Assembly: GCF_019633745.1 (NCBI RefSeq)
Contig: NZ_CP037968.1
Location: 744,001 to 808,000 of the forward strand
DNA length: 64,000 nucleotides
DNA from: Methanofollis formosanus
GTDB taxonomy: Archaea > Halobacteriota > Methanomicrobia > Methanomicrobiales > Methanofollaceae
Reading direction: 5' to 3'
Shown one piece after another: positions 16,449-24,125 of the stretch (positions within the stretch are counted from its first letter, which is position 1; every line of letters begins with the position of its first letter). A program made the translations under genes and the position numbers. The notes under the pieces were generated by a model. That model searched no databases. It had not been told where the DNA came from and saw nothing but the letters and a program-made list of their open reading frames with translations.

Positions 16449-16681
16449 CGGTCGACGACGATGTAGTCGCGGGCGTCCTTGACCGCCTCAAAGGGTACGA
16501 GCATCATCTCACCGTCCATCCGGTACCCTGAAGCGTCAAAGGTGTGATCCGGTTTGACGATCAGGTCGATCACCTCCCCGCTGTCGAGGTCGACCAGCAG
16601 GTTCTTGATCTGGCCGATGAGCATACCGTCGCTGCTCATCACCTGCTTGCGCGCAAGACTCCGTGAGAAGATAGTATTCAT
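16430..16681 (-). CDS. PRC-barrel domain protein
   Basis: An 83-residue single PRC-barrel protein: SRSLARKQVMSSDG, then IGQIKNLLVDLDSGEVIDL, and a C-terminal strand pair ending in RYLSRK. Methanogens carry many such small cytoplasmic proteins; some interact with FtsZ or RNA-processing partners, but the role here is unknown. The ATG at 16681 has no Shine-Dalgarno; a TATA at 16702-16713 is about 25 bp upstream, which fits a leaderless mRNA. Confidence 0.88.
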   Translation of the reverse strand: MNTIFSRSLARKQVMSSDGMLIGQIKNLLVDLDSGEVIDLIVKPDHTFDASGYRMDGEMMLVPFEAVKDARDYIVVDRYLSRK

Positions 16682-16701
16682 GATTTTTCGGTGCGCTTCG
16701 T

Positions 16702-16713
16702 AAATATATATAT
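16702..16713 (-). promoter_or_regulatory. TATA box of the PRC-barrel gene
   Basis: Minus-strand AAAGGATATATATATTTACG. Its distance to the ATG (about 25 bp) predicts a leaderless transcript. Confidence 0.6.
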
Positions 16714-16761
16714 CCTTTGAAAAGAAGGGAGATTTGCTTTTCCGCAGAATTCTGCGGGTGT

Positions 16762-16971
16762 TCACTTGAGAATCTCGGATGCCATCTTGATGTCGACCGC
16801 CTTCACAGTCTTGCGGCCGGCATGTCTGGTGAGCTTGATCGCTTCCTTCGCCATCTGAGTTCCGTATGCTTCCATGAGCGCAGCGAGCGCCTCACTTCCA
16901 TCAGCGCTGACGCGCTCTGCACCGGCGTTCTTGATTATCCTGCCAACCGGAGCAATAGGTAGTTCACTCAT
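16762..16971 (-). CDS. Archaeal histone
   Basis: A 69-residue histone-fold protein of the HMf type that wraps DNA as dimers or longer stacks. It opens [20 protein letters not shown] and contains the family's [16 protein letters not shown] segment near the C-terminus. No tails or extra domains. AGGAGGTGAAG lies 8 bases before the ATG. A TATA box (GTATAAATAT, 17051-17060) gives a leader of about 55 nt. Confidence 0.95.
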   Translation of the reverse strand: MSELPIAPVGRIIKNAGAERVSADGSEALAALMEAYGTQMAKEAIKLTRHAGRKTVKAVDIKMASEILK

Positions 16972-17050
16972 TCTTCTTCACCTCCTCGGTCAACCCTGCC
17001 TCATTGCATTTAGGAGAGTTGAAATAACACATCCCATGATGTAGATACCA

Positions 17051-17060
17051 ATATTTATAC
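17051..17060 (-). promoter_or_regulatory. TATA box of the histone gene
   Basis: Minus-strand AAGTATAAATATTGG about 85 bp upstream of the histone ATG. Confidence 0.6.
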
Positions 17061-17715
17061 TTGTGGGTGTCTCAATCAGGTGACGACCCATCCATGCCAC
17101 CCATATGGATGTTCTTGGGTCGCGGTCAGGGTCTTCAGGCAGGGCATACCCATCGGCCGGGTGGTTGGCAGAGAGGACCGACCGCACCGGTCGGGGGCAG
17201 AGAGGGCAGATCAGAAAAGATATTTAATAGGTTTTTTTCAAATTTCAAGCCCCCTCAAGCCACGCCACGATCACCTCAGGATCACACGAGTGAGGCGGCA
17301 TCAGGACCGAACCAGACCCCGGCGAAACCCCGGGCACGAGGGAGAAGGGGGGTCGCCACCATGGATGAGAACCGGTGGGAGAGTACGCCCCGCACCTCCT
17401 GCCCGGGGGTGCGGCACCCCCCGGGTTCGGGGGCAACGTCCCGGCGCGTATGGGAAGACGAGATGATCAGGCGTGCCGCCCCTTCACAGGATCTTCACCG
17501 CCGTCTCGCGCCGGGGGGCCGTGCCCTCCAGACCCCCACGGCGAGGATAGACAGGGGCGGCGGTGAAGCGAGGTCTCCACCAGTTCTCCTGTCTTGAAAA
17601 AGAAAGAGAGCAAGCGACGTGAAATTTTCATCGCGTATGCTTGAGCCCGGCGTTCATGGTGAATTCTCCAAAGCCCCTAAAACAGAAGCCTCACACACGA
17701 CTCTCCAGAGCCACT
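17061..17715 (-). repeat. Gene-free stretch; dispersed 3'-end repeat at its right side
   Basis: 17061-17240 contains no recognisable gene; an AGATATTTAATAGG TATA-like motif lies at 17218-17231 with nothing convincing downstream. From about 17400 to 17690 there is an inverted copy of the dispersed family: CCCGGGGG palindromes, GCCGTCTCGCGCCGGGGGG, TTCTCCTGTCTTGAA and TTTCATCGCGTATGCTTGAG (17626-17645), ending near the CBS gene stop. GC-rich frames across it are not conserved as protein. Confidence 0.65.
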
Positions 17716-17722
17716 ATCCAGC

Positions 17723-17729
17723 AAAAAAA
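17723..17729 (-). terminator. Oligo-T terminator of the CBS-HTH gene
   Basis: Seven T residues on the transcribed strand, 3 bp past the stop codon. Confidence 0.5.
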
Positions 17730-17731
17730 GA

Positions 17732-18607
17732 TCAGAGAAGGAAGACACCGATAATATCGGTCTGGGTGATGATCCCGATCGGCTTCCCGTCCTCGACGAC
17801 GATCACGCGCCCGATCTCCTTCTCCTTAAAGCGCCTGATCACCTCGTAGAGTTTGTTCTCGGCCTCGACCTCGATCACGTCAGAGGTCATCGCGCGGGTC
17901 ACCGGCGTCGAGGGATCGAACCCCTGATCGATGGCCTTGGCAAGGTCACTGAGCGTGACGATCCCGAGCAGATCGTCGCCGTCCATCACCGGGGCACCGT
18001 GGATGTGGTGCCTGGCAAAGATCGATGCGGCGTCCTTGAGCGTGGCGGTGGACGGCAGGGAGATGAGCGGCGAGCTCATATAATACCTGACCGACTTTTT
18101 GGGCAGGGAGATCATCTCGCCGATCGAGATGAGCAGAGAACTCTGCACCTCGTCCTTCCCGAAGACCTCACCTTTGATGAGCATCTTGTTCACCGGCGTC
18201 GGGCCGACGGTGATCTCGTCACCGATATCGAAGATCTTCACGCTCCCGATGAGTTTGATCAGGGCATGACAGATATCGGGATGACAGAGCGTGGTGAAGT
18301 CCACCTCAGCTACGTTGACGCTCTCGACTTCCACGCCGCCCCTGGAGATGGGCACCATGTACTCGCGCTCGTACTCGCCGATGTTGAGCTCCGCGTAGGC
18401 CCGCGTCGAGGGGTTGTACCCTCCCTTCGGGCCGGGGACACCGTCGACCAGTCCAAGCGCTTTGAGAGACTGCATCTGGTTTCTAACCGTTCCAGGATTG
18501 CGTTTGAGAACCTCAGCAATCTCTTCGCCTTTGATCGCGCGTGAGTGCTGATGGTAGAGAGTGATGAGTGTGATGAGTATCTCTTTCTGGATAAGGGACA
18601 AATCCAT
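17732..18607 (-). CDS. HTH and CBS-domain transcriptional regulator
   Basis: A 291-residue protein. Residues 1-70 form a winged helix (KGEEIAEVLKRNPGTVRNQM, followed by a wing with GPKGGYNPS). The middle (about 75-170) is a ligand-binding-like domain found in archaeal CBS regulators. The C-terminus has two CBS motifs (MSSPLISLPSTATLKDAA at about 177 and MTSDVIEVEAENKLYEVI at about 238), which in this class bind adenine nucleotides or S-adenosylmethionine. It is divergent from the GTPase gene with only 29 bp between starts, so the promoters overlap. Target genes unknown. Confidence 0.88.
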   Translation of the reverse strand: MDLSLIQKEILITLITLYHQHSRAIKGEEIAEVLKRNPGTVRNQMQSLKALGLVDGVPGPKGGYNPSTRAYAELNIGEYEREYMVPISRGGVEVESVNVAEVDFTTLCHPDICHALIKLIGSVKIFDIGDEITVGPTPVNKMLIKGEVFGKDEVQSSLLISIGEMISLPKKSVRYYMSSPLISLPSTATLKDAASIFARHHIHGAPVMDGDDLLGIVTLSDLAKAIDQGFDPSTPVTRAMTSDVIEVEAENKLYEVIRRFKEKEIGRVIVVEDGKPIGIITQTDIIGVFLL

Positions 18608-18636
18608 AATAGAATTAGGGACTCTTCATTAATATC

Positions 18637-19677
18637 TTGGTTGTGGGTGCTGTGGATTTTGAAAGAATACCGACCGTTCCGACGGCAGACGAAGTACTAG
18701 ACCGCAGTTTCCGACGTGCTGCGAAAAAAATGCAGAAAAAGATGAACAAAGATCGTGCAAACGAGGAATTCGTCAGGGCCGTCTCAAGTGCGGTCCACGA
18801 CCGCCTCGTCCACATCATCCAGTCGTTCCCGGTCCTTGAGGAGCAACCGCCCTTTTACCGGGACACCGTCGAGGCGCTCTTCGGGATCGAACGGCTGAAG
18901 ATGGCACTCGGCAATGTAGGGTGGGCTGCGATGCACACCAAGCGGATGGGCTGGGAGCACGGCGGGACGCAGATCAGGAAGGCCGAGGACACCGCCGTGA
19001 TCAGGAAGCGGGCGGTTGCCAGGATCGCCTCCATCGTCCACCAGATCGACGACGACCTGCATTTCCTCAACGAGGCCAGGAACGTCCTGCGCAAACTTCC
19101 CGACATCAAGGATGACGAGTTCACGGTGGTCATCGCCGGGTACCCGAACGTGGGCAAGTCCTCGTTCATCAACCGCATCTCCTCGGCCGAACCCGAAGTG
19201 GCCTCGTACCCGTTCACGACCAAAGGAGTGATCGTCGGCCACCGGTATGAAGGACGCAAGAGGATCCAGTTTGTCGACACCCCGGGTCTGCTCAACCGTG
19301 CGGAAGAGGAGCGCAACCCCATCGAAGAACAGGCGATCTCGGCGATCATCCATACCGCCGACCTGGTCGTCTTCATCCTCGACCCGAGCGAGTACTGCGG
19401 TTATCCGATAGAGGACCAGCGCCGCCTCCTTGATGCCATCAAGGCAAGAGTGGAGGTGCCGGTGCTCATCGTCGCCAACAAGGCCGACCTCGGCGCGGAG
19501 AGCGAGGCCGAGTACTCCATGTCGGCTCAGACCGGAAAAGGAGTAAAAGAGGTGCTCGATGTCGTCCTCTCACATTATCGGGAGCCAACCCCACGCCCCG
19601 ACGAGGGCGCACCCGAGGAGGAAGCCGAGGATTGTCCCGCCGTTCAGGGGGGGGAGCCCGGCCTGCGGCCGACCTGA
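18637..19677 (+). CDS. Nog1-like GTPase
   Basis: A GTPase of the OBG/NOG1 class, likely acting in large-subunit ribosome assembly. The N-terminal helical region (about 1-150) precedes the G domain: G1 GYPNVGKSS (about 168), G3 DTPGLLNRA (about 211), G4 NKAD (about 285) and G5 MSAQTGKG. The start is uncertain: TTG 18637, GTG 18643 and GTG 18652 are in frame, and the last fits a leaderless transcript. The final 35 codons are acidic and proline-rich and overlap the 3' end of the convergent presenilin-type gene by 108 bp, unusual because both frames look genuine. Confidence 0.88.
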   Translation: MVVGAVDFERIPTVPTADEVLDRSFRRAAKKMQKKMNKDRANEEFVRAVSSAVHDRLVHIIQSFPVLEEQPPFYRDTVEALFGIERLKMALGNVGWAAMHTKRMGWEHGGTQIRKAEDTAVIRKRAVARIASIVHQIDDDLHFLNEARNVLRKLPDIKDDEFTVVIAGYPNVGKSSFINRISSAEPEVASYPFTTKGVIVGHRYEGRKRIQFVDTPGLLNRAEEERNPIEEQAISAIIHTADLVVFILDPSEYCGYPIEDQRRLLDAIKARVEVPVLIVANKADLGAESEAEYSMSAQTGKGVKEVLDVVLSHYREPTPRPDEGAPEEEAEDCPAVQGGEPGLRPT

Positions 19678-20478
19678 GAGTACAAAGTACAGCAGCACGG
19701 CCATCCCTGCGACCGATCCGACCATGGCGCCGAGCGCAGGGACCGAGAGGCCCAGGACCGTGGCGTCGGAGAGGAAGACCTGGGCCGAGACGACGAGGAC
19801 CGAGGGCATGATCAGATCCCCCATGCCCATGATGAAGGCTCCCCGTTCGTCTTTCTCTTTTCCAAGGTTCACTCCTTCCTGCCGATACGAGTAACTCCGC
19901 CGTTTGGGGATGACGAAGAGGATGGGGGTTTTGAGGTCGATGATCCCCTCGGCGAGGGCGATCATGTGCTTCGTCTTGTAGACCGAGATGGCGTCGTAGA
20001 CGGCCAGCAGGACGAGGAGGAGGATCACCGGGAGGATGGCGAGGGAGACCCCGAAGATCGCGGCGACCCCGGCGGCGATGAGGATGCCGAGGGTGTCGAT
20101 GACGTACCACTCAGGATACAGGAAGAGGAGAGCGGTCCCGAGCGCCGCACCTCCAAGGGCGAACGGCAGTCCGAAAGTCGAAAGGCCGAGCGCAGTAACC
20201 CCAAGGCTCCAGAAAACAAAGTAGAGCGTGAGGAACACCGAGAGGGCGACAAGCGCGAGGATCACCCGTTTGCCACCCAGTTTGATGAGGACGAGCATGA
20301 CCAGGGTGAAGCCGAGGAGAAGGGCGATGAAGATGAAGGGGTTTGCGACCGACGAGGGGTCTTCGAAGGCGACGACACCGGCCGCCTGCATGGGGAGGGC
20401 GAGAAAGATACCGACGGCCTCCACGAGAAGGAGCATGATCGGCATCACCAACAGAGGGATGTTATTCCTGATATCCAT
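19570..20478 (-). CDS. Presenilin/signal-peptide-peptidase family intramembrane aspartyl protease
   Basis: A 302-residue, nine-helix membrane protease homologue that cleaves substrates within the bilayer. Catalytic aspartates are Asp162 in VYDAIS and Asp221 in MGMGDLIMPS (YD and GxGD motifs); the third signature, normally PALP, appears as GLPPLNGG (about 274-281). A soluble loop (about 172-215) joins helices 6 and 7. It is the archaeal PSH type. Its last 108 bp overlap the convergent Nog1-like gene. Substrates are unknown. Confidence 0.88.
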   Translation of the reverse strand: MDIRNNIPLLVMPIMLLLVEAVGIFLALPMQAAGVVAFEDPSSVANPFIFIALLLGFTLVMLVLIKLGGKRVILALVALSVFLTLYFVFWSLGVTALGLSTFGLPFALGGAALGTALLFLYPEWYVIDTLGILIAAGVAAIFGVSLAILPVILLLVLLAVYDAISVYKTKHMIALAEGIIDLKTPILFVIPKRRSYSYRQEGVNLGKEKDERGAFIMGMGDLIMPSVLVVSAQVFLSDATVLGLSVPALGAMVGSVAGMAVLLYFVLSGRPQAGLPPLNGGTILGFLLGCALVGAWGWLPIM

Positions 20479-20534
20479 TGCAGACCTCTTCTAGTATCGT
20501 TAGGTTAATTAATGGTATTCTATTATCTAAAAGC

Positions 20535-20849
20535 ATGGAGATCAGAGAAGTCTTCGTCGACATCGGCCTCACCATCGTCCTCGTGGTCTCCACCCTCACG
20601 CTGGTCTGGCGGGTCTGGCAGGACCTGACCATGGCCGTGGCGACGACGTTGATGATGCTCTCTCTCGGCGGACTCTTTCTTTCCCTCAGTTATAAGGTCT
20701 GGCGGCTTGAGGAGAGCGTCGTCTCGCGCGAGCGGACGATGAGGGTGAACATGGAGGAACTTTCCCGCACGATGGCACAGAAATATGATAACACCGTCCA
20801 GCATATCGATACGACAGTGAGCGAGATCACTCGCAGGATGTACCGATAA
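20535..20849 (+). CDS. Small membrane protein with C-terminal coiled coil
   Basis: A 104-residue protein with two hydrophobic helices (about 8-26 and 32-53), then a charged helical tail (KVWRLEESVVSRERTMRVN onward) likely to be a cytoplasmic coiled coil. No enzymatic motif. It lies 30 bp upstream of fen1 in the same direction and 56 bp from the divergent presenilin-type gene. A TTAATTAATGG stretch at 20506-20516 could be the TATA. I do not recognise the family; membrane scaffold or sensor is only a guess. Confidence 0.7.
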   Translation: MEIREVFVDIGLTIVLVVSTLTLVWRVWQDLTMAVATTLMMLSLGGLFLSLSYKVWRLEESVVSRERTMRVNMEELSRTMAQKYDNTVQHIDTTVSEITRRMYR

Positions 20850-20879
20850 AAGACCACACAATGTTTTTGTGATTTTTTC

Positions 20880-21881
20880 ATGGGCGTTGCACTCAGAGAT
20901 ATCATCAAGGATTACCGGCAGGAGACCGACCTCGAGGAGATGCGGGGCGTCGTGGCAGTCGATGCCTTCAATGCACTGTACCAGTTTCTTTCCATCATCA
21001 GGCAGCCCGACGGCACCCCGCTGATGGATAGGGACGGCCGGGTCACCTCCCATCTCTCGGGACTTTTCTTCAGGAACGTCAATTTCCTGGAGAAAGGGGT
21101 CAGGCCGGTCTACGTCTTCGACGGCGCGCCGCCGGAGCTGAAGAGCACGACGATCGAGAAGCGCCGGGAGGTGCGGGACGCCGCCGGCGAGGCGTGGAAA
21201 GAGGCGCTTGCGCGCGGCGACCAGGAGGAGGCCTACAAGCAGGCCAGGGCCTCGGCAAAGATCGACGCGGCGATGATCTCGTCGGCAAAACGGTTGCTCG
21301 CGCTGATGGGCATCCCGTGCGTCCAGGCGCCGAGCGAGGGCGAGGCCCAGGCGGCGTTCATGGCACAGCGGGGCGACGTCGGCGCGGCGGCCTCCCAGGA
21401 CTACGACGCCCTCCTCTTCGGGGCGCCGCACCTGGTCAGGAACCTCACCATCTCAGGCAAAAGGAAGATGCGCGGCCGGACGGTGACGGTGCGCCCTGAG
21501 ACGTACGACCTCCAGAGCGTTCTGGACGGGCTCTCGATCACCCGCGAGGGCCTTGTCGAGATCGGGATCCTGGTCGGGACCGACTTCAATCCCGGGATCA
21601 GGGGGGTCGGGGCGAAGACGGCCCTGAAGATCGTGCAGAAAGGGATGTTCGCCGAGACGATCTCGGAGAAGGCCCCTGAGTTCGACCCCGGACCGATCCG
21701 CAGGTTCTTCCTGGACCCGCCGGTCACCGAAGACTACCGTCTCACCTGGGAGAGCCCGGCGCGCGACGGGATCGTGGAAATGCTCTGCGAGGAGTATGCC
21801 TTCTCAGAGGGGAGGGTCGAGAGCGCGCTCGAACGCCTGGGGATGAAGACGGGGCAGAAGACGCTGGACGCGTGGTTCTGA
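20880..21881 (+). CDS. fen: Flap endonuclease 1
   Basis: A 333-residue FEN1/XPG nuclease that removes 5' flaps during Okazaki fragment maturation and long-patch repair. N-region metal ligands appear in AVDAFNALYQF and VFDGAPPELK; the I-region has PSEGEAQAA and SQDYDALLFG; the H3TH motif is GTDFNPGIRGVGAKTALK (about 238-255). It ends in a PCNA-binding PIP box, QKTLDAWF, at the extreme C-terminus. Start at ATG 20880 gives the canonical MGVALRDI opening. Confidence 0.96.
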   Translation: MGVALRDIIKDYRQETDLEEMRGVVAVDAFNALYQFLSIIRQPDGTPLMDRDGRVTSHLSGLFFRNVNFLEKGVRPVYVFDGAPPELKSTTIEKRREVRDAAGEAWKEALARGDQEEAYKQARASAKIDAAMISSAKRLLALMGIPCVQAPSEGEAQAAFMAQRGDVGAAASQDYDALLFGAPHLVRNLTISGKRKMRGRTVTVRPETYDLQSVLDGLSITREGLVEIGILVGTDFNPGIRGVGAKTALKIVQKGMFAETISEKAPEFDPGPIRRFFLDPPVTEDYRLTWESPARDGIVEMLCEEYAFSEGRVESALERLGMKTGQKTLDAWF

Positions 21882-21891
21882 AGTTCCGAAC

Positions 21892-21898
21892 TTTTTTT
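21892..21898 (+). terminator. Oligo-T terminator after fen1
   Basis: Seven T residues 10 bp past the stop codon. Confidence 0.55.
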
Positions 21899-22113
21899 GA
21901 TTCGTCCCAAAACTCTCCGGCCTTGCTATGTGAGGGGGAGACGTTTCTGAAGTACGGTGTCGTTCAAGAGCGTGCTGCCGCCCCGCCCCTATCTTCGTCG
22001 TGGGGGGTCCGGGGGGTCTCCCCCCGCCGGGAGAGAGCAAGGAAACACGCTTTCTTCTCTTGATGGGCGGCACGGCTGATCAGTCCAGATACTTCTGGAA
22101 TATGCTCCATGAA
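21899..22113 (+). repeat. Copy of the ~209-bp CATCCCAAAA-ended element
   Basis: It begins with GATTCGTCCCAAAACTC and ends with ACTTCTGGAATATGCTC. Internal landmarks GACGTTTCTGAAGTACGG, GTTCAAGAGCGTGCTGCC, the TATCTTCGTCGTGGGGGG palindrome and AAGGAAACACGCTTTCTTCT match the copies at 36799-37007 and 48590-48804. No coding potential. Confidence 0.8.
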
Positions 22114-22500
22114 AATGATCCTGACGATCATCTCTCCGTGTTTGCATAATGGTTTGAATCCACCAAACGCTTTCTGGACTGGTACGCACATTCCAGATCC
22201 ATCTTCAGAATGATCCGCCCTCTGCCTTCCCGGCCCTATCGCTATTCCGGGGGTCCGGGGGCAGTGTCCCCGGCGCGGTGTTGCGGGAAGGCACGTCGAT
22301 CGGATCGGCCGCCCTCATCGCAGGATCTTTCCCGCTGTCTCGCGCCGGGGGGCGTTGCCCCCCGGAACTTCCCACGACAAGGATAGGTGAGGGGGCAATG
22401 AAGTGGTGGTCCCATGGGGTATCCTCCTGCTCGAAGGAGGAGCAAGGATCTATGCTCACACCACCCCCACAGAGTTGCGACGAAAAAAATTCATGCAATA
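22114..22500. repeat. Repeat mosaic upstream of the propeller protein gene
   Basis: It holds ATGAAAATGATCCTGACGATC (also near 3.19 and, reversed, 12.83 kb), two GC-rich palindromic cores (TCCGGGGGCAGTGTCCCCGG near 22250 and CGCGCCGGGGGGCGTTGCCC near 22340) and a CCTGAGGCATGCTTTCGCC end-like motif at 22502. No gene. Confidence 0.65.
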
Positions 22501-22576
22501 TGCCTGAGGCATGCTTTCGCCTCACCACCAATTCTCAAAACCCAAAACGTATCTATTCACACCCCGGATGATCTTT

Positions 22577-23749
22577 ATGCGTCTGATCGCTTCATTCATC
22601 TTTCTGGTACTCATCCTCACATCGATATGCCCAACGGCTGGCACGCCCCTCTCTTTGCCGGATTCTCCCCCGAAATTTGTGGAGAGGGCACCGATGAGTA
22701 CCGCCGACCTCATCCCCATCGCTCTCCTCCCGGCAGAGGACGGGGGCTACCTCCAGGTCGTCAACGCGGTCACCTACTTGCCGGAGGACGATCCGACCTC
22801 TGCAACCCTCCTCACCCGGGCTGGAGCGGATGGTTCAACTCGCTGGACTTTCTCCATAGACGGCAGACCCCGTGCCGCCGTCGCCGCCCCCGACGGCGGG
22901 TGGGTCGTCGCCGGCAGCAACCAGAGGAAAGCGTGGGCTGCAAAATTTGCCGACGACGGCACGCTCCGGTGGGAGCGCGTGAGCACGCGGGAGGATGACT
23001 CTGAAATCCTGGCAATCGCCCGCGCCGCCGACGGCGGGTTCTTCTTCGCAGGGGAACTGGACAACCAGAGTACCGAAGAAGATCAGAAGGACGAGATCTT
23101 TCTCGGACACCTCGACGCCGACGGCGTCCCCCTTCTTGAGACCTCCTGTGTCGTCCCTCAGAGCGATACCGGTGATTCTGTGACCGGTATCGCAGATGCA
23201 GGTGACACGCTCTTCATCACCACCACATCTTCGCGTATCACGACCGACCCGAATGGCACCGTGCTCTCTGTAGAGAGATGGCCACATGACTTCTCAGACG
23301 CGTTCCCTGTGCAGGACGGTTTTGTCGTTGCCGGCAGCGTGCTCCATGAGCATACGTGGGTCCGGACCCTGAAAAAAATAGATCCTGACGGCTCCATCAT
23401 CTGGGAGCGACAGTATGAAGAACTGGAACCGGTAACGATCGAGGGCCTTGTCGAGGGGGCGGACGGCGAGATCGTCGCCTTCGGGACATGCTCGTACAAT
23501 CGCACCTGCCCGCCCTTCACCGAATCTGTCACCGATTCCTGTGTCGTGGTGTTCGGTCCTGACGGAGAACTCTGCTGGCAGAAGACCAGCGGTTATCCCG
23601 GGATAGACATGGGCAGAGGGATCGTCACGACAGACGACGGTTATCTTCTCCTGGCTGAATATGTCACTCCCCTTGAAAAATTTGATGAATATAACCTACG
23701 GTTTCTTGCCTCCGGCACCGCCCTTGTTCCGATCGCTGGTCGTCGGTGA
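22577..23749 (+). CDS. Secreted beta-propeller-like protein
   Basis: A 390-residue exported protein: signal peptide MRLIASFIFLVLILTSICPT, then repeated blades with patterns such as DGGWVVAGS, ADGGFFFAGEL, QDGFVVAGS and GEIVAFGT, each followed by a strand of the LRWERV or IIWERQY type. This is the layout of archaeal surface proteins resembling PQQ or kelch propellers. No catalytic residues or C-terminal anchor are visible. ATG 22568 (MIFMRL) is an alternative start. It precedes two more secreted proteins, suggesting a cell-surface gene group. Function unknown. Confidence 0.75.
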   Translation: MRLIASFIFLVLILTSICPTAGTPLSLPDSPPKFVERAPMSTADLIPIALLPAEDGGYLQVVNAVTYLPEDDPTSATLLTRAGADGSTRWTFSIDGRPRAAVAAPDGGWVVAGSNQRKAWAAKFADDGTLRWERVSTREDDSEILAIARAADGGFFFAGELDNQSTEEDQKDEIFLGHLDADGVPLLETSCVVPQSDTGDSVTGIADAGDTLFITTTSSRITTDPNGTVLSVERWPHDFSDAFPVQDGFVVAGSVLHEHTWVRTLKKIDPDGSIIWERQYEELEPVTIEGLVEGADGEIVAFGTCSYNRTCPPFTESVTDSCVVVFGPDGELCWQKTSGYPGIDMGRGIVTTDDGYLLLAEYVTPLEKFDEYNLRFLASGTALVPIAGRR

Positions 23750-24125
23750 TCCGTAGGGGAGAGGGCTCAGGGACAGGAGGTTCCAAATCCTCTCTCCACA
23801 ACAGGGTACACCCTAGAACCATTTTTTCTGCTTTATTGAATCGCTCATGATAGAGAATATCAGGCGGGTCCACACCCCCGATTGCGGCGCGACCACTCTC
23901 GAATCCGTCATCCCTTCAGGAGAGCGCCGAACACCATCCTGGAACTAAAATAAAAACGACACATTTAAGGTCGATGACATAATAGTCAAATCAGACTACA
24001 GGAGAGCAGATTTACCAATTTAGTACCTTTCAACGCCCAATATTCTCAAAAATCCCTCCAAAAATGATTTCTTAAAGACTCAGCCCCTCCTGTGAACGCA
24101 CTGAAGAAAAAAAGAGGACTTAACT
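23750..24125 (+). promoter_or_regulatory. Intergenic promoter region of the DUF3821 gene
   Basis: This AT-rich gap has TATA-like sequences (ACTAAAATAAAAACG near 23946 and ACACATTTAAGG near 23961), leaving a leader of about 130-140 nt. AAAGAGGACTT just before ATG 24126 is a plausible ribosome-binding site. No gene is seen in the gap. Confidence 0.45.

Noticed and set aside
17061-17597. A 178-codon plus-strand frame between the histone and CBS-HTH genes
   Set aside because: It runs through a dispersed repeat copy and begins at the histone promoter; no family features.
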